DNA from: Chara braunii
Taxonomy: Eukaryota; Streptophyta; Charophyceae; Charales; Characeae
Length of the DNA: 64,000 nt
Direction: 5' to 3'
Assembly: GCA_003427395.1 (NCBI GenBank)
Contig: BFEA01000035.1
Location: 2,322,252 to 2,386,251 of the forward strand
The number at the start of each line of letters is the position of its first letter. Position 1 is the stretch's first letter. The notes beneath the pieces are model-generated. The model did no database searches and was not told where the DNA came from. It saw only the letters and a list, made by a program, of their open reading frames with translations. Positions 11,538 to 23,882 of this stretch are shown here, piece after piece. The position numbers and the translations under genes are program-made.

Positions 11538-14500
11538 CCCCCCCCCCCGCCCCCCCAACCTCTACTCCGCATATGAATAACAACCCTAAGTCCGAACACT
11601 AGCCTCAATACCATCAAGTTTATGCATGCTAACAATAATTACCGACGATGAACACTTTGAGATAATTTGGGTTTGCGCGTGACCCGACCTCCCTTTATGC
11701 CCTGGATGGAGAGCCAATTCCCATCGGCGATGTTATTGCTTACCTCTCACTCACTCTACTCGGCTCTATACTCCCCAAAACTCCCCTCCCTCCCCTGTGT
11801 CCCCCTTGCTCCATGCCAGTTTTCCACGTGGAGAGTGATCACGGGCTCAAACAGCATCGGAAAAACACAGGCCTGTCAGATGATTTCCGGGAAACCAAAC
11901 ACAAGGTCCACATGCCATGCATCCATACCGCCTACACTACACCTCATGTACACCACCACACATTAAACACCACAATTCAGCTCTCATTTCCCCGCGCACT
12001 TTTTATTCCGAAAGGGACACGACGTTGTTCCGCTTTTCATTGAATCTCCCAGAACCCTCGTATCCCTGCTTTCTCCATTTTCCAGTCGTATCTTTCAACG
12101 CACACCTGGAACGCAGATGCTAATTGAAATTCCATGTAAGGTTACTGTGACCCTTCGATGATCAGTCCCCCGTCCCTCGTTCACCAGAACCACAGACTTC
12201 AGGTCTGCAGATCGATCCTCCCTGATACCGTTGCAATTCCGCACTCGTGTTCGTTCGACCAAATATAACCACACTCCGCTAACACAGTCACCCCTTTTAG
12301 GAAGAAGCTGCCTGCCTGCCCGCTCCTCGCGTCACACTTGTGTCACGGAGAAAGAGACGCTACGATCGGCGGCCAATCTACCTGTTCCCCTCCCGCTGCC
12401 GTCACATAACACCTGTTGCCACGTGGATGATAGACACTCCCGCGTCTACATCCTCTTCCTCTCACACCCACGCTATACGGCATTCATTATCCGTCTCCAG
12501 CCGGGGCTCATCTCTTCCCATAATTCGTCTTCACAGAGAGGGGGGAGAGAGAGAGAGAGACATTCCCAACTACGCCTCAAGAACAGTCTTGATGCCATGT
12601 CTCAACGCAAAGCCAGTCCTGGAAGAATCCTAGTCCAACCCTCTTGTCACACGCGCCTTCTGTTCGCACGCGCTTCCTTTTCAGATCCCGGTGCCCCAAC
12701 GATCTCCACCAATGCCCGGTATACGATTTGCCAGGGAAGCCCAGAAAAAGAAAGTGGACATAATAAAAAGGGGGTACGAACTGCACTCCATGGCACGCCC
12801 TCCCGCCAATCTTCAAAAGAATTTTAATATCAGCCTCTCTCACGGATGACCATCCCTCTTCTTCAACTCCAGCTGCGGCGGACAGCTGGGTGCCTTCCCA
12901 CTCGCGGCACCGGTGCTCATCCCTACCCCAACTCCAGCTGTCGCAGACAGGTTAGTGCATTTCCACTCGCAGCACTGATTTCCCCGAGTTCACCACGGGA
13001 AGCCACCGTATCCAGTTTTGTGTTATCACTGGGAACACTGTGCCGTCATCCAGAATGAAGATTCCCCGCCAAACCTCCTAGGCGAATGCAGCGGGTTTCT
13101 GAAGCGACATGTCATACTCTCACCCAGTCCGCAACACACTGCGCCAGTCCACTTGGGCCAAGAACGGAAAGCATCGCTCAGACAGCCTGGACGCAAGTAC
13201 ACTACACTCCAAAGCACACCACGAAGGGAAGATTCGTACCGACGAGAGTGTCCGATTGCCACTGGAAAAGTGCGCAGAATTTAACGCCGCACTTCTACGG
13301 GGGAAATTGCCCAGCGTAGCTCCCCTGAGAATTCGATTCCAGAGTGGTCGAGACCGCCAAATTTGCTGACGCGAGTTCACGGGCCGTTCAAGGGTAGAGT
13401 GAGGAAAAAACACTCGTTAAGATTCCATTACATCACACACGTTCAATTCCAAATGCAAGGGACACAAGCCCAAGGGAGAATTCAAAACGAGAGATGGAGA
13501 GTTCACACATTCAGTCCCAAGGACGAGTAACCTCGGTTCGTTAAAAAGCACCCAGCAACACAACCAACCTACCTCGTCAATCTTGCCGAACGTAGTGTCC
13601 CAGGCTCGCAGGAAGACTTCACAAACTGGAGCCCTACGCAGGCCTGACCTGCCCCCGCCAAGCAGGTCCATCCACGTATCAAATGCCCAAGCCCCCGAGA
13701 CGACTGATCGTTCATTTCACAGAGCTTTCCTCTCCAATACCCGGAGAGTACAACCAGTTGTCCAATTCGTCGACCGCCTTCCTTTCCAATACCCGGAGAG
13801 CGCAATGCAGACGTGCAATCCCACGAAGAGTGACAAACGATGGCACAAGCAGGCAGGTCACCCACGTTCGACTGTCATCCCACGGACCGGGCCCTCACCG
13901 GTATAGCTTACACCAAAATTCGAATTAGTGTTGATTTACGACCCCTTATTTTTCCCCTTCAACTTCTCCAGCATGCACATACTTCCCAACGGCTATCAGA
14001 GACAGGCATCAACAACGCCCTTGAACCACCCCCACCCCGATACGGACGGCCTAGCTGCCCTGCTCAACAGCCACATAGCGGCCCTGGCCGCCCAAGGACT
14101 CCAATCAGAAGCACCTTCCGACACCACCTCCCCACCCTCAATCTTACCACACGAACAGAGAATAACGAGCTCAAGCAGCTCCTCCATGATCATATCGAAT
14201 TTCACAAGTTCGCCTCTCGTGCGAAATGCATAGCCCCTCAATTACATCCACTAGCACTAACATACCGCATGAGGAGTTCACGCACATAGATGGGCAAAAA
14301 GTAACACGCTCTTCTATCCTCTTTTCTGACGTCTGCCAATCTCCATCGCTGACCCAACTGAGCTCAATATCTTGTGTCTCTCCTTCCACGCGCTCTGCAG
14401 CCTTCCGTCAGCAGCTAACTACTGTTGGCACTACCTAGACGACGAATAAGTCTGTTCGTCCCTCCCATCATCTGTAAGGGCCTACGACAACTTCTCTCAG

Positions 14501-17500
14501 TCATCACGACCTCCACGACTTGCACCGCTTCCCCATAAGTCTGTCCTTCAAGCCCAACATACCCTCCACGAGTGGAGAAGACGCATTCTACCCTCCAGGA
14601 GCGAAAACAAACAATGCATTCTACCCTCCAGGAGTGGAAATACTGCGTTCGAAATCGATTTGTCCAATCTGCTGGGCAAACAGGAGTGACTACGACTTCT
14701 CCAGCAACTAGCATAGCGGTAGCACCGGAAATTGGCAATCTCTCGTTCTAACAGGACGCTAGCAGCTAGCAATAGCAATTGACGAGGAATCAACCGATGG
14801 CAACCAAGTGCAGCACTAAATAACAGCAGCCCTGGCATCCCCTACTCCTTGAAAAGGAAACAACAAGAGTTTCCCGCCAGACTTACTTAAAGCAGCTTGA
14901 TGTATTCGTCCCCGCTCTCAACAGCATACCGCGTTTCCGACAACATCAGCATCATTTCCCCACAGCGTCGTTAGCTCCAACACGATCATGCATCGACAGG
15001 TTTTTGAGGAGACGCTCGCCACCACAGGTAATCCGAGTCAACGAATGGGGCACAGCGACACTGTTGGGAGAACAAAAGAAAAAGAAAAAGACAATCCACA
15101 TTGTCAATACGACTTCGCAAGCCCTGGCACGCACGCACCGAGCAGTTCAGACGGTTCAGAACTGGCCCTTTCTCCCGTCCGCGCTGTCCCTCCCTCAAAA
15201 GTTAATCACAACGGACTGACTGTAAACCTCTCTCGAGTAGACCCCCGAATTCTGGATGACGAGTTAGACTGGCCTCCGCACAACTTCATCAACCTAAGCC
15301 CGCAATGCCATCGGCTTATTGACCGACAAGACGCCATTATTCCTCAAACATCCGCCGCGCCAACAGTCCGCAGCAACTACCCTTCTTCCGCTGGAATCTC
15401 CGACTCTGCCACCAAAGACCAAGAACCGACATTCCTACCTGGAGCACCTCACCAGAGCTACAGCCACAGCCTCTTTTTTTATTAGACAACCGCACACGAC
15501 ACCAGAACCCGACCAAGGGATCACCCTGTCAAACATCAAACCAGGTCATCCCCCATGTCCTCGAGCAGAATCAAGACCACCACCACTTCCTCAGGACACT
15601 GTTTGACCACAGGGGGACTGCTTCAAGAGAGACCGACCGCAAGGAAGGCGGGGCAATAGAATCTTCTTCGAAAACGACGTTTGTCTGAGCTAATAATACG
15701 GCCGACTGCTTCTCGTTGTGCGCACTCAGAACGGCCGGCTCAAACTCCCAAAGGAGGACGTGGCGGGCACCGAATGGCGTTGCCGAAGCCATCTCCATCG
15801 GATACAACCTACAAGCACCTAATAAATTTCACACCCATACACTCTCCCGGTCAGGTCCTCACGGACGACGATTTGAAGGGCCCGAAGCGAACACAACACT
15901 TCCGAAGGAAAAGAAGCAAGCTTCCATTCCCGCGCCCATTCACAAAGAGAGATGCGGCGCGCAATGGAAACACGAATTCACGAGACCTCTGCACAGTCGT
16001 GCCCTTCCGGCGCGAAAGCCACATCGGACTCGCTGAAGCCTGGGCAAATAACGGATTGCACTCGTCACGACTGAAGTTCTCCTCCGTAAAGACGAGGCGT
16101 TCCACTTCATAATGCAGTGAAGTACACTACTCAAATACGACCATCCAGCATATCACGAACGATTTGAGAGGGACAAGGCAGATTAGAAGGAACAGACGGG
16201 CAACAGCAAGAATAGCAAGCTAGCCATGCTTGCGGACTGCAAGAAGACATCGCGAAAAGATCATTGGATACTCGAGACACCCCTCTCGAGCGGCCAGTAC
16301 TATATGCTTGCGGAGTGCCAGACACTCACAAGACGTCCGAGTAAGACGGTGAGACACGCCAATCACACACACGAAAGTCGGCGATCAAATCCGATTCCCT
16401 GCTGCTGCTGCTGCTGCGAGTTCGGAACCAATCCACCTCATTGCGTTCCCGCCGGCACGGACGAAAACGTTCAACATTCGCGCTTGAAGAGTGGGCGTCT
16501 TCGCAAGAACCAGCAAAAAGCCGGTAATTGAGAGAAACCTCACTCACAGAAACTATCGTGATCCTCACCAACTGGTAATGCCCCACAAGATGCTGTCCAC
16601 AAGAAAAAACTTCCAGAACACGCAAGGACAGACTCAAGAAGGGCAGCTCCTGTCTATCCCCGACCCGATGTTGTCACCGCGCAACTCTCTCTCTTCCCCT
16701 CTCTCTCTCTATGAATGTGCGTACGCGTGCTTCAGAGTCAGGCGTCGAGGACATGCGTCACACGTAATCCGCAAGGCCTCAACCACGCCGCACCAAGAAA
16801 CCACGGCGTGCAATATGATCAACCAAAAAACAGGGGAGCACTGAGAGGAGACAGAGAACATGCAGGCAACTGGAATTCTCTTCAAAAAGTGAAAATAGAA
16901 CTCCAACAGCAGACACACGCACGGCATTACGACAAGTGATTCCAGCAGCAGACACATATCGGGACTTGACTGCTTTCACCTGGCAGAAGCCACGCGGCAG
17001 CTCAAAAGATTGTTTCACTTATCGAATGATGGCTCGTACCGGAGCGCGCAATGCGCATCGAGTTGACACTGAATTCCCCATGCCATGACACAAATTCGAC
17101 CGTACACAAGTTCAAAGGTCACGTGTACTGCACCAATCAATCCAAGTTATATATTGTATGTGGCCGGTGAAAACAGGCAAAATAGCACAGCATCTATATA
17201 TACTCATATATGCGAAGCAGACAACAAAGAGGAGAGAGGAGTGAGGAGTGAGCACGACAGTGACATGCCAAGCACGTGTCTGACACAGAGGCACCTCGCA
17301 AGCACAGCTGCATGTATTAGCAGAAGAGGCGAGAAGAGGCTGGCAGCCTCTGTCACAAACGGGCGAGACCTACTCGGACACGAGTTTAACATTGCTATGT
17401 CAGACAAGCTTGTCACGTGTCAAACGAGCGAGTAACATCGTCTAGCTCCCAGTGCTTGACATTCCTCCCGCTGAAATGCCTTGCGAATTCGCCTGTTAAA

Positions 17501-18930
17501 ACGAACGAGCCAAACCGGCGAGCCACCAGGCGAGTGGGTGGAATGGAAACAAACGTGAATGAATTCTCCAGCACACAGACAAGGAAGCGGTTGAAAGCTA
17601 GCTAGCAAGCAGCGAGGAATATAAGCTGCTGTCTGCGAGGTCACCGCCAGCGAACGTAGGGCAAATATTCGATTGAAAAAGACCGCGAATAAGAGAAAAT
17701 GAACCGACATTGGCAAGGGAATAGATGGACTGAAATGGAATGTCGACAGCAGGTAAAGAATAATAACGTATCGATCAGACAGTTATTTGATAAGACGTAA
17801 AAAGAAACTGAATTGAGGAGAACAAATTTCAGATACGTTAACGAATTTATCAAGCGAAGCGACTCATTTATCGGCATGGTGGGGGAAGACGGAGAAGAGG
17901 GGGCCGGTCTCCGGTGTGTCCATTACTACACCTACATACTGCTTGATACCCCTTCACCTAATACCCCACTCGGCGTACAAATAACAACTACGTAGAAAAT
18001 AAACGAAAACAGCAGACTGGAGATAAAAGCTCAGCTCAGCACAGCAAAGAAAAGAAAAGAAAAGACTGCTGGGCGGAAGAGATCAACGAGTGGCAGGCAC
18101 ATAAGGAATTCGGCGGCGACGGGAATGGACCAGCGGGACAGACGTGGGAAAGTTACTACAAGCAACTCTCCAATTTCATTGTTCCTTTTCGGTAAACAAG
18201 AGTTTATAGACTCGTACGCCACAAACGACCCAGCGACATTACCTAAGATAGCAGCACCGAGCAACCACACTCTCGCCCTCTTCCTCAATCGAGGCAGGCT
18301 TTCTTCTCCGCTCCCCACACAATGTCAGTACCCTCCACATTCACTCTTATCATCAGCGTGCGTCCCCCATCTTGCTTGCGAAACTGCTTCCAGGTCGTAA
18401 CGAAATGAGAGGACGCGATCAGAAAAACGTGTTCGAAAACACCTTCAGCAGGGCACCCCCGTTCTTGTCCTCTATTCAATCCGGCAACCTTAAAAGAATA
18501 GAGTAAATCTTGAGTGATACGTAATTGAAAGAACACACGCCCGGACAACGACAGGGAGAGCCCGACCGGTTGTAGCAGTAGCGACCATAAGAAATAAAGA
18601 GCTAGCAGGCGAGCGAGCCGACGTATGGCGAACCCTCGAGCGCACGAGTTGGCACACGAGTAAGGGACATGAACATGGGGAAAGCAAGTACCATTTAGCT
18701 GCCGCTTGCCGCTGACCTAAAACAAAAGATATCAGCGCAGAGACAAGGGTAAATCTGCAAGAGAGAGGACCAACCTTCGAGGAAACTCGTAGAGTCACAC
18801 GAGACCACACCTTATACAGTGTTCCAATTTTCCGAGTCGTCAAGATAGCAGAACACTATTCTCCTCGTGCCCACTTCTCTGGAGTCTGGCGACGATTCGA
18901 ACAGCCACTCCTGCTTCATGCCGTCCCGAA

Positions 18931-18934
<4 letters not shown>
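11538..18934. other. Gene-poor, C-rich stretch downstream of the TPX2-like gene
   Basis: No exon is confidently recognised. Small duplications lie at 12864-12990 (65-bp period), at 13727 and 13782 (TCCAATACCCGGAGAG) and at 14569-14640 (TACCCTCCAGGAGTGG). The + strand is C-rich and G-poor (25 C against 9 G in 15361-15420), so the strand carrying the TPX2-like gene is G-rich here. The region may be intergenic, or a long downstream intron or 3' region of that gene; sequence alone does not decide. Confidence 0.5.

Positions 18935-19000
<66 letters not shown>
18935..19000. repeat. (TC)n microsatellite downstream of the TPX2-like ORF
   Basis: A pure TC run of 66 bases, followed by a CA/CACG-rich tail. 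It lies about 180 bp beyond the stop codon of the minus-strand gene and could be in its 3' UTR. Confidence 0.95.
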
Positions 19001-19004
<4 letters not shown>

Positions 19005-19180
19005 GCACACACGCACACACACTCCACCGTCTCTTCCCTCCCACACACGCACACCCTCTCCCGCAATTCTTTCCCGCCCCCTCCCCACAAGCTTGAAATT
19101 ACAACTGATCACAGCATCACCTTCCCTTGCCTCCGGCTGCTGCAGCTCTACTTCGTCGATGTCGCATATTAACAAAATTT

Positions 19181-21019
19181 CTACGAGGAAGCGGAAATTT
19201 CTGCTGCTGCTTGCGGTTGAGGCATTTCGACCGCGGTTCCGACGGACACCTCCTCTCTCAAACCGCCGCCATTCTCACTCTGGCCGGAAACCGGGTCATT
19301 CGCTTGATTGCGATAATCTGAGGAATCGTCCGAAGGGGTATTACTATCGCCCCCATTGGACAGAGTTCCCCCAACGCCATCAGAGCTTGACATGGACGCA
19401 TTCGCAGACTTTGATTTCGTAAGCACCACCCCTCGCCTACCAGCCCCCTTCTTTGCATCGCTCCCGCCATATCTATCATTCCCAGTACGTGTGCCTTCCG
19501 TTCTCGTTTTAATCCTGGTAAGCTTCGGCGACGCCGTTCGAGCGCCCCCCCCTCCTCCTCCATGCAAAATCTTCCCTTCCATCGAGGACCTCCTGTCTAC
19601 CGCTGATCCCCCCCCTTCCTTGGTATTCTCCTTCTCTTCCAACTGCATTTGAAACTCCCTCCTTTTTTCCGCTCTTACCGTCGACGCAAACTGAAACGTC
19701 TTCGCGTGTGTCGGAGGAACGGCCGACCTGTGGGGCACGAACGGTGTGGCAGCCGCCACCGGCTGCGCGCGAAACGTTCTTTGCCTCTCCTCTTCAGATT
19801 TCTTCGCATGGACTTCTGCCTTCAATTTCTCCATCGCTGCTTCGTGCCGCCTGACACTCTCCAACTTGAACGGACACGGCGCTGTCGCGGGTTTCGGACT
19901 CGGCTTCGGCGGCACTTTCGGGGCTTTCAGCGACGACGGCAAATGCCCTGCCGACGGCTGGTTCGGCTTTTTCTCCATCTCCGCGGGAGGGGAGCTCACC
20001 GGTCGCCCGCCCGTCGACGCTCTCCGGTCGGTTGCGAAGTGAAAAGGCACCGGCACGGTGTGCAAACCCGGCCCCCGTAAGCCGCCAACCACGGCATGGC
20101 TACTTTGCTGCTGAGGATGATGAGCGCGAGGAATCGACGAGCCGGAATTGGCAGACGGCAACTCTCCGCTACCCTGCTGGCCACCTGGAGAGCCCGAACC
20201 CCCTTCATCTCCTCGCTCCGCCCTCTTCATTTTCCCAAGAGCCGCGGAATCTGCGCTCGAAGCCAGCTTCCCCGATCTCTTCGACATCGCGTGCAGCGAC
20301 GAAGCAGACGCAGAAGCCCCCGGGGCTCGATCTGAGCCCAACGCTTTCGGACTGCGTTCCCCCTGCCCGCTGCTCCCGTTCGCATGAATTGGGAAATCGC
20401 CGAAGCTCCTCCTCCCCTTCACACGCACCGTCCCATTCGCCTGCAGGACTTGCTTCGAGTTATTGTCGCGACCGATCCCCGCGCCAGATTTCGTCCCACC
20501 GTATTTCCCGAGCCGACTTCCGCTAGCGGATGCGCCTTCGCGATCGCGAATCGGAGGAGATCTTCTGTCTTTCGATCCTCCAAGGCTTGCCGCTGCGGCG
20601 TCGGTTCCCGCCGAGTTCGGGTCTCGCCGACCAGCAGCAGCCGCGGAGCTCACATTCTTCGAGCTCGAAACGTTTTTAAGCCCGGCAGACGATTTTCCAG
20701 ACGTCGCCGAAGAGAAGCCGGGGGAGCGAGATGGTTGCCGTCGACCTGAAGGTGGCGACGGGCTTTTCTTTCGGGTGCCGCTGTCAGAGACTGGCTGCGG
20801 CTCCGTCGCCGCCGCTGATGATCCGCTGTCACTCGCCAGTGCCACCTTGTCGCTCTCCTCCGCCACTCTCGTTGCGCTATTGCTGATGTGGGCGTGCTGT
20901 TGCTGATCGTCTGCACTGTTCTCGTCGGCAATAGAGAATCCAGAAGCAGCTCCCTGAAGCATCACAGAGTCGAGCTTACTCTCATACATGGCCATGGAGT
21001 TGTTACCACTTGGTGCCAT
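19181..21019 (-). CDS. TPX2-like / WVD2-like microtubule-associated protein
   Basis: The product is 612 aa and is likely a microtubule-binding protein of the plant TPX2/WVD2-like family, acting on spindle or cortical microtubules. Residues 1-320 are Ser/Ala/Gly-rich and probably disordered. Residues 321-335 read TVPVPFHFATDRRAS, close to the TVPQPFxLATxKRA motif of plant TPX2-like proteins. Residues 382-468 look like a TPX2 domain: PFKLESVRRHEA, a charged helix, TFRAQPV, then FASTVRAEKRREF and QLEEKE. The tail (469-612) is low complexity. An in-frame TAA lies 14 codons upstream of the chosen ATG, so the start is bounded. CTGTTGTTGCAG just upstream could instead be a splice acceptor in a 5' UTR intron. 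The frame is open for 1.84 kb without introns and is GC-rich, unlike its surroundings. Extra downstream exons cannot be excluded. Confidence 0.82.
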   Translation of the reverse strand: MAPSGNNSMAMYESKLDSVMLQGAASGFSIADENSADDQQQHAHISNSATRVAEESDKVALASDSGSSAAATEPQPVSDSGTRKKSPSPPSGRRQPSRSPGFSSATSGKSSAGLKNVSSSKNVSSAAAAGRRDPNSAGTDAAAASLGGSKDRRSPPIRDREGASASGSRLGKYGGTKSGAGIGRDNNSKQVLQANGTVRVKGRRSFGDFPIHANGSSGQGERSPKALGSDRAPGASASASSLHAMSKRSGKLASSADSAALGKMKRAERGDEGGSGSPGGQQGSGELPSANSGSSIPRAHHPQQQSSHAVVGGLRGPGLHTVPVPFHFATDRRASTGGRPVSSPPAEMEKKPNQPSAGHLPSSLKAPKVPPKPSPKPATAPCPFKLESVRRHEAAMEKLKAEVHAKKSEEERQRTFRAQPVAAATPFVPHRSAVPPTHAKTFQFASTVRAEKRREFQMQLEEKENTKEGGGSAVDRRSSMEGKILHGGGGGGARTASPKLTRIKTRTEGTRTGNDRYGGSDAKKGAGRRGVVLTKSKSANASMSSSDGVGGTLSNGGDSNTPSDDSSDYRNQANDPVSGQSENGGGLREEVSVGTAVEMPQPQAAAEISASS

Positions 21020-22810
21020 CTGCGATTCACCACCTGCAACAACAGCGTCGCCACCAGCTTAAACTCCTAGCTCAGCTTCCATACCTCCCTCCTCTTCTTC
21101 GCCTCGTTCGCCTCCTTCCTCTCTGAGGTACTTCCTCGCAGGTGTCGTAGAGTGGTAACAATGCCGCCGGCACCTTGGCGACCCGCCTTCACGATTCAAC
21201 CAAAGCGAAGCAAAGACAAGGACGCTGATCCTGCTGCTGCCGACGCAGCTACCCTCGCTCTCGGCAAGGCAGCACAGGTCACCAGAATTTCCGTGTACAC
21301 TCTTGCGTACGGACACGCGCCTTCCGCTTGGAGAGGCAAACCCTCCGACCAGCAAAAGAGGGAAGATCTCTTCGAGCTTGTTCTTCTCGACAGGAAACGT
21401 GCCAGGTTACCCTACATAGGGCGCAGCAGTCACCTTCTCAAATACAGGTCATGCCTCCCTTTTGCTCCTCGCTTTCTCTCCCTTACCACCTCTTACCTTC
21501 TTCGTCCACTCTTCCTACAGTAGCGCTACCGCCTATTCTCGGCAATTCCCTGCACACCTTGCCCTCCTTCCTCGGTTCAGAGACCGCGCCCCTCCTTTCT
21601 TCACCAAACAGTCGACCAACCAACCCAATGCAAAATCTCCTCTTCCTCCTCGGGTGCCAGTTCAGTCGATAATTAGACCTGCGAGTAACTTGAGTAGCAG
21701 CAAGACAAGCAAGACAAACGAGGAGCGAAGAATGAAACGGACAATGACGAAAGAGGCAGAGGCACGACACATAGAGAAAGAGAGAGAGAGAGTGCGAATG
21801 CGCGACGTCGATGGCCGTCTACCCGCGGAGGAAGAGGTGGCGTGGGAGGAGAAGTAGCGGCAAGAAAGGGAGAACGGGGGAACGCCGTGAGGGTGTCCCA
21901 CCGCAGGCAGCGGATTCTTCGCGCGGCTGCGAAGGCGTAGCCAGGCCAAGCCAGGCAGTGACACGGCAGGTAACTGGACTGACAACCAGCGAACCTGCTG
22001 CGCCTGGCCCCACCCGCGTTTCTCACGCCAACCTGTTTCTTTTGTCCAGGTAGTAATTGCACCTTCGCGAACCACACCTCAAGACGCCTCAGAGCACACT
22101 CACAACACGATATGCGTGGAGCACCTGGTCACTTTAACGATAATATTCAGTCTCGGTGTTTATGAGTGCGCCCTCAGCTACTTTGTCTGCTGTCTCGTCG
22201 AGACACAAAAATCTGAGACGCACGCACTGTTCCGCCCGCCCTCAGCTATTTCCTTTTCCCGCCTTGGCGCTCTGTGGGGTAGGGACGTCTGCCTGAAGTT
22301 GCTGCTTGCAGCAACCAGCAGTGTGATGTAGTGGCCCTCGTGTGCAGACGGTAAGGTAGCCGCTTCAAACGCCCATCGACAACAGAACAAGAAAGACAAA
22401 CACTCCTACCTGTTGTGGACGCACCTTCTGGTTGACCTATTTACCCATCCCTCTAAAGAACCCCTTCTCTATATATAAATGAAATGCGCTCTCCTGGACC
22501 TGGACTGGACATGACAGGGGCTAGGCTACCCATCTTTCCCGTGCACACAAGACGTCTTTCAGGTTCGATACCATCATGAGGGTGCCTTCTGTCTGGGGGA
22601 AGACGGTAGGAGTTACATACACGACCTCCCGCCGGCGGGCTGGTCCTGCCCCTCCTCGGTGTCAAGGTCGCTCGCGCGCAAAAACCGTACAGCTTTCCGC
22701 CGGAGACGCCGTTTCCCGCCTGTACAGTAACGTCGGTCTTTTTCACTTTTGAAAATTTGCCTAGCGTCTGATTGATTCAGAACTCATGACATTTTTTTTT
22801 TTTTTAGAGA
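21020..22810. other. Upstream region of the TPX2-like gene
   Basis: This is 5' flank or 5' UTR of the minus-strand gene. On the minus strand CATTTATATATAG (22470-22482) is a possible TATA element about 1.45 kb from the ATG, which would fit a 5' UTR intron ending at the CAG near 21033. No other gene is recognised. A short GA tract lies near 21780. Confidence 0.4.
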
Positions 22811-22939
22811 ATACTCACACTAGGCCCTGAAAATCACAAAATCGTAAAATGAGCGGCCAGATGCAGTAGTTCCTTTGCAAGGTCTCAATCTGGCCGCTCA
22901 TCCTGTGATTTTCCGATTAGGGCCTAGTGTTGTGAGTAT
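22811..22939. repeat. Imperfect inverted repeat with 51-bp arms (foldback or hairpin precursor)
   Basis: The left arm (22811-22861) and right arm (22889-22939) are near-complete reverse complements. Both contain CACTAGGCCCT, AAAATCACA and ATGAGCGGCCAGA. The loop is 27 bases. Weaker pairing continues outward into a T-rich stretch on the left. The arms differ by a few substitutions and small indels. It fits a MITE-like element or a small-RNA hairpin; no target duplication is evident. Confidence 0.85.
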
Positions 22940-23671
22940 GGCCTTACTAAACTAAAACAAACAGTTACATGTGTGTACGATTCAATCAGACGGGCTCGTT
23001 GCAGCGGCGGTCTTTTCAAAGAACCAAGAAGGATCCCGCGTTTTATGAAACGTGGAGAAGACCCCGCGTTCCAGAGGTGGCGTGACACGACCGCGGGATT
23101 CGATCCGCTTCCTTGCCCCCTAAACGGACTCGTTCCATACCCTTTCCTTGACCCTTTTCTTTTCTGCCTCTCCTTCGTTTCTCTTACCGTTCACCGCTAC
23201 GTTTTTTTTGTTTCCCACATCAACAACCAAACAAATCGAGGGCTGTGTCCCACTGGAACGACGATAGACCATGACAGTTTTTGAGAGCGCGTGGTGGGTC
23301 CCTGCTGTCCGCTGATCTGAAAATCTCACTGTCGTACCGTATGGCCACGTTGAAAAACACTCAATCAAATCAAAAACTAACGAAAATCTCACCGTCGTAC
23401 TGTATGGCCACGTTGAAATACTCAAATAAAAAACTAACCTATCCTCGTGCTACAGCACTGGGGCATGGCACTGGGAAATGGCACCAGGGACCTCACAATT
23501 CATCACCCCTGAAAGCTGATATGCGACACTTCGGATGGAGAGCCAGAAGGATCTTGAGTAGTTGGTCCCTGCAGGGGACTTAAACCCCCGTCCCCTTCAG
23601 ACATCGGTTTTCTTTTCTTCTCCCGGCCCCTCCCGGCCCCGTTTCAGCCAATTTCAGCCCTTTGCATTCAG
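22940..23671. repeat. Gene-free stretch with a 63-bp tandem repeat
   Basis: A two-copy tandem repeat lies at 23319-23381 and 23382-23439, sharing GAAAATCTCAC and GTATGGCCACGTTGAAA. A 9-bp inverted pair (ATCCCGCG-type) occurs near 23031 and 23091. No gene is recognised. Confidence 0.7.
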
Positions 23672-23882
23672 CCAGTACTTGGCCCAGCTATGGATGCCGA
23701 GCCTGAAAACGGGCTGCACGCCGTTTCGCACCAACCCGCCAGCGCAACAAGAAAAACTTGTTTTAGCTGGCAATGCCAGCCTTTGAGGGCTGGTACCCCG
23801 AGAGGGGCGATACCCCGAGCCTCTGGAAGTTGCGGGGCGTTAACGGCAATGCCCTGCGGCCGATGTATGGGCCAAGTACTGG
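23672..23882. repeat. Short element bounded by 15-bp perfect inverted repeats
   Basis: CCAGTACTTGGCCCA at 23672-23686 has its exact reverse complement at 23868-23882. The 181-bp interior contains smaller palindromes (GCTGGCA-A-TGCCAGC) and repeated ACCCCGAG words. It fits a small non-autonomous DNA element, but I see no clear target-site duplication. Confidence 0.65.

Noticed and set aside
11286-11635. ORFs spanning the N gap
   Set aside because: Most residues are undetermined, so the frames are artefacts of the gap.
13569-14289. Several 80-150-codon ORFs between 11.6 and 18.9 kb
   Set aside because: Short, overlapping on both strands, no domains; possible spliced exons cannot be told from chance.
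18840-19175. 111-codon minus ORF after the TPX2-like stop
   Set aside because: It is mostly translated (TC)n repeat.
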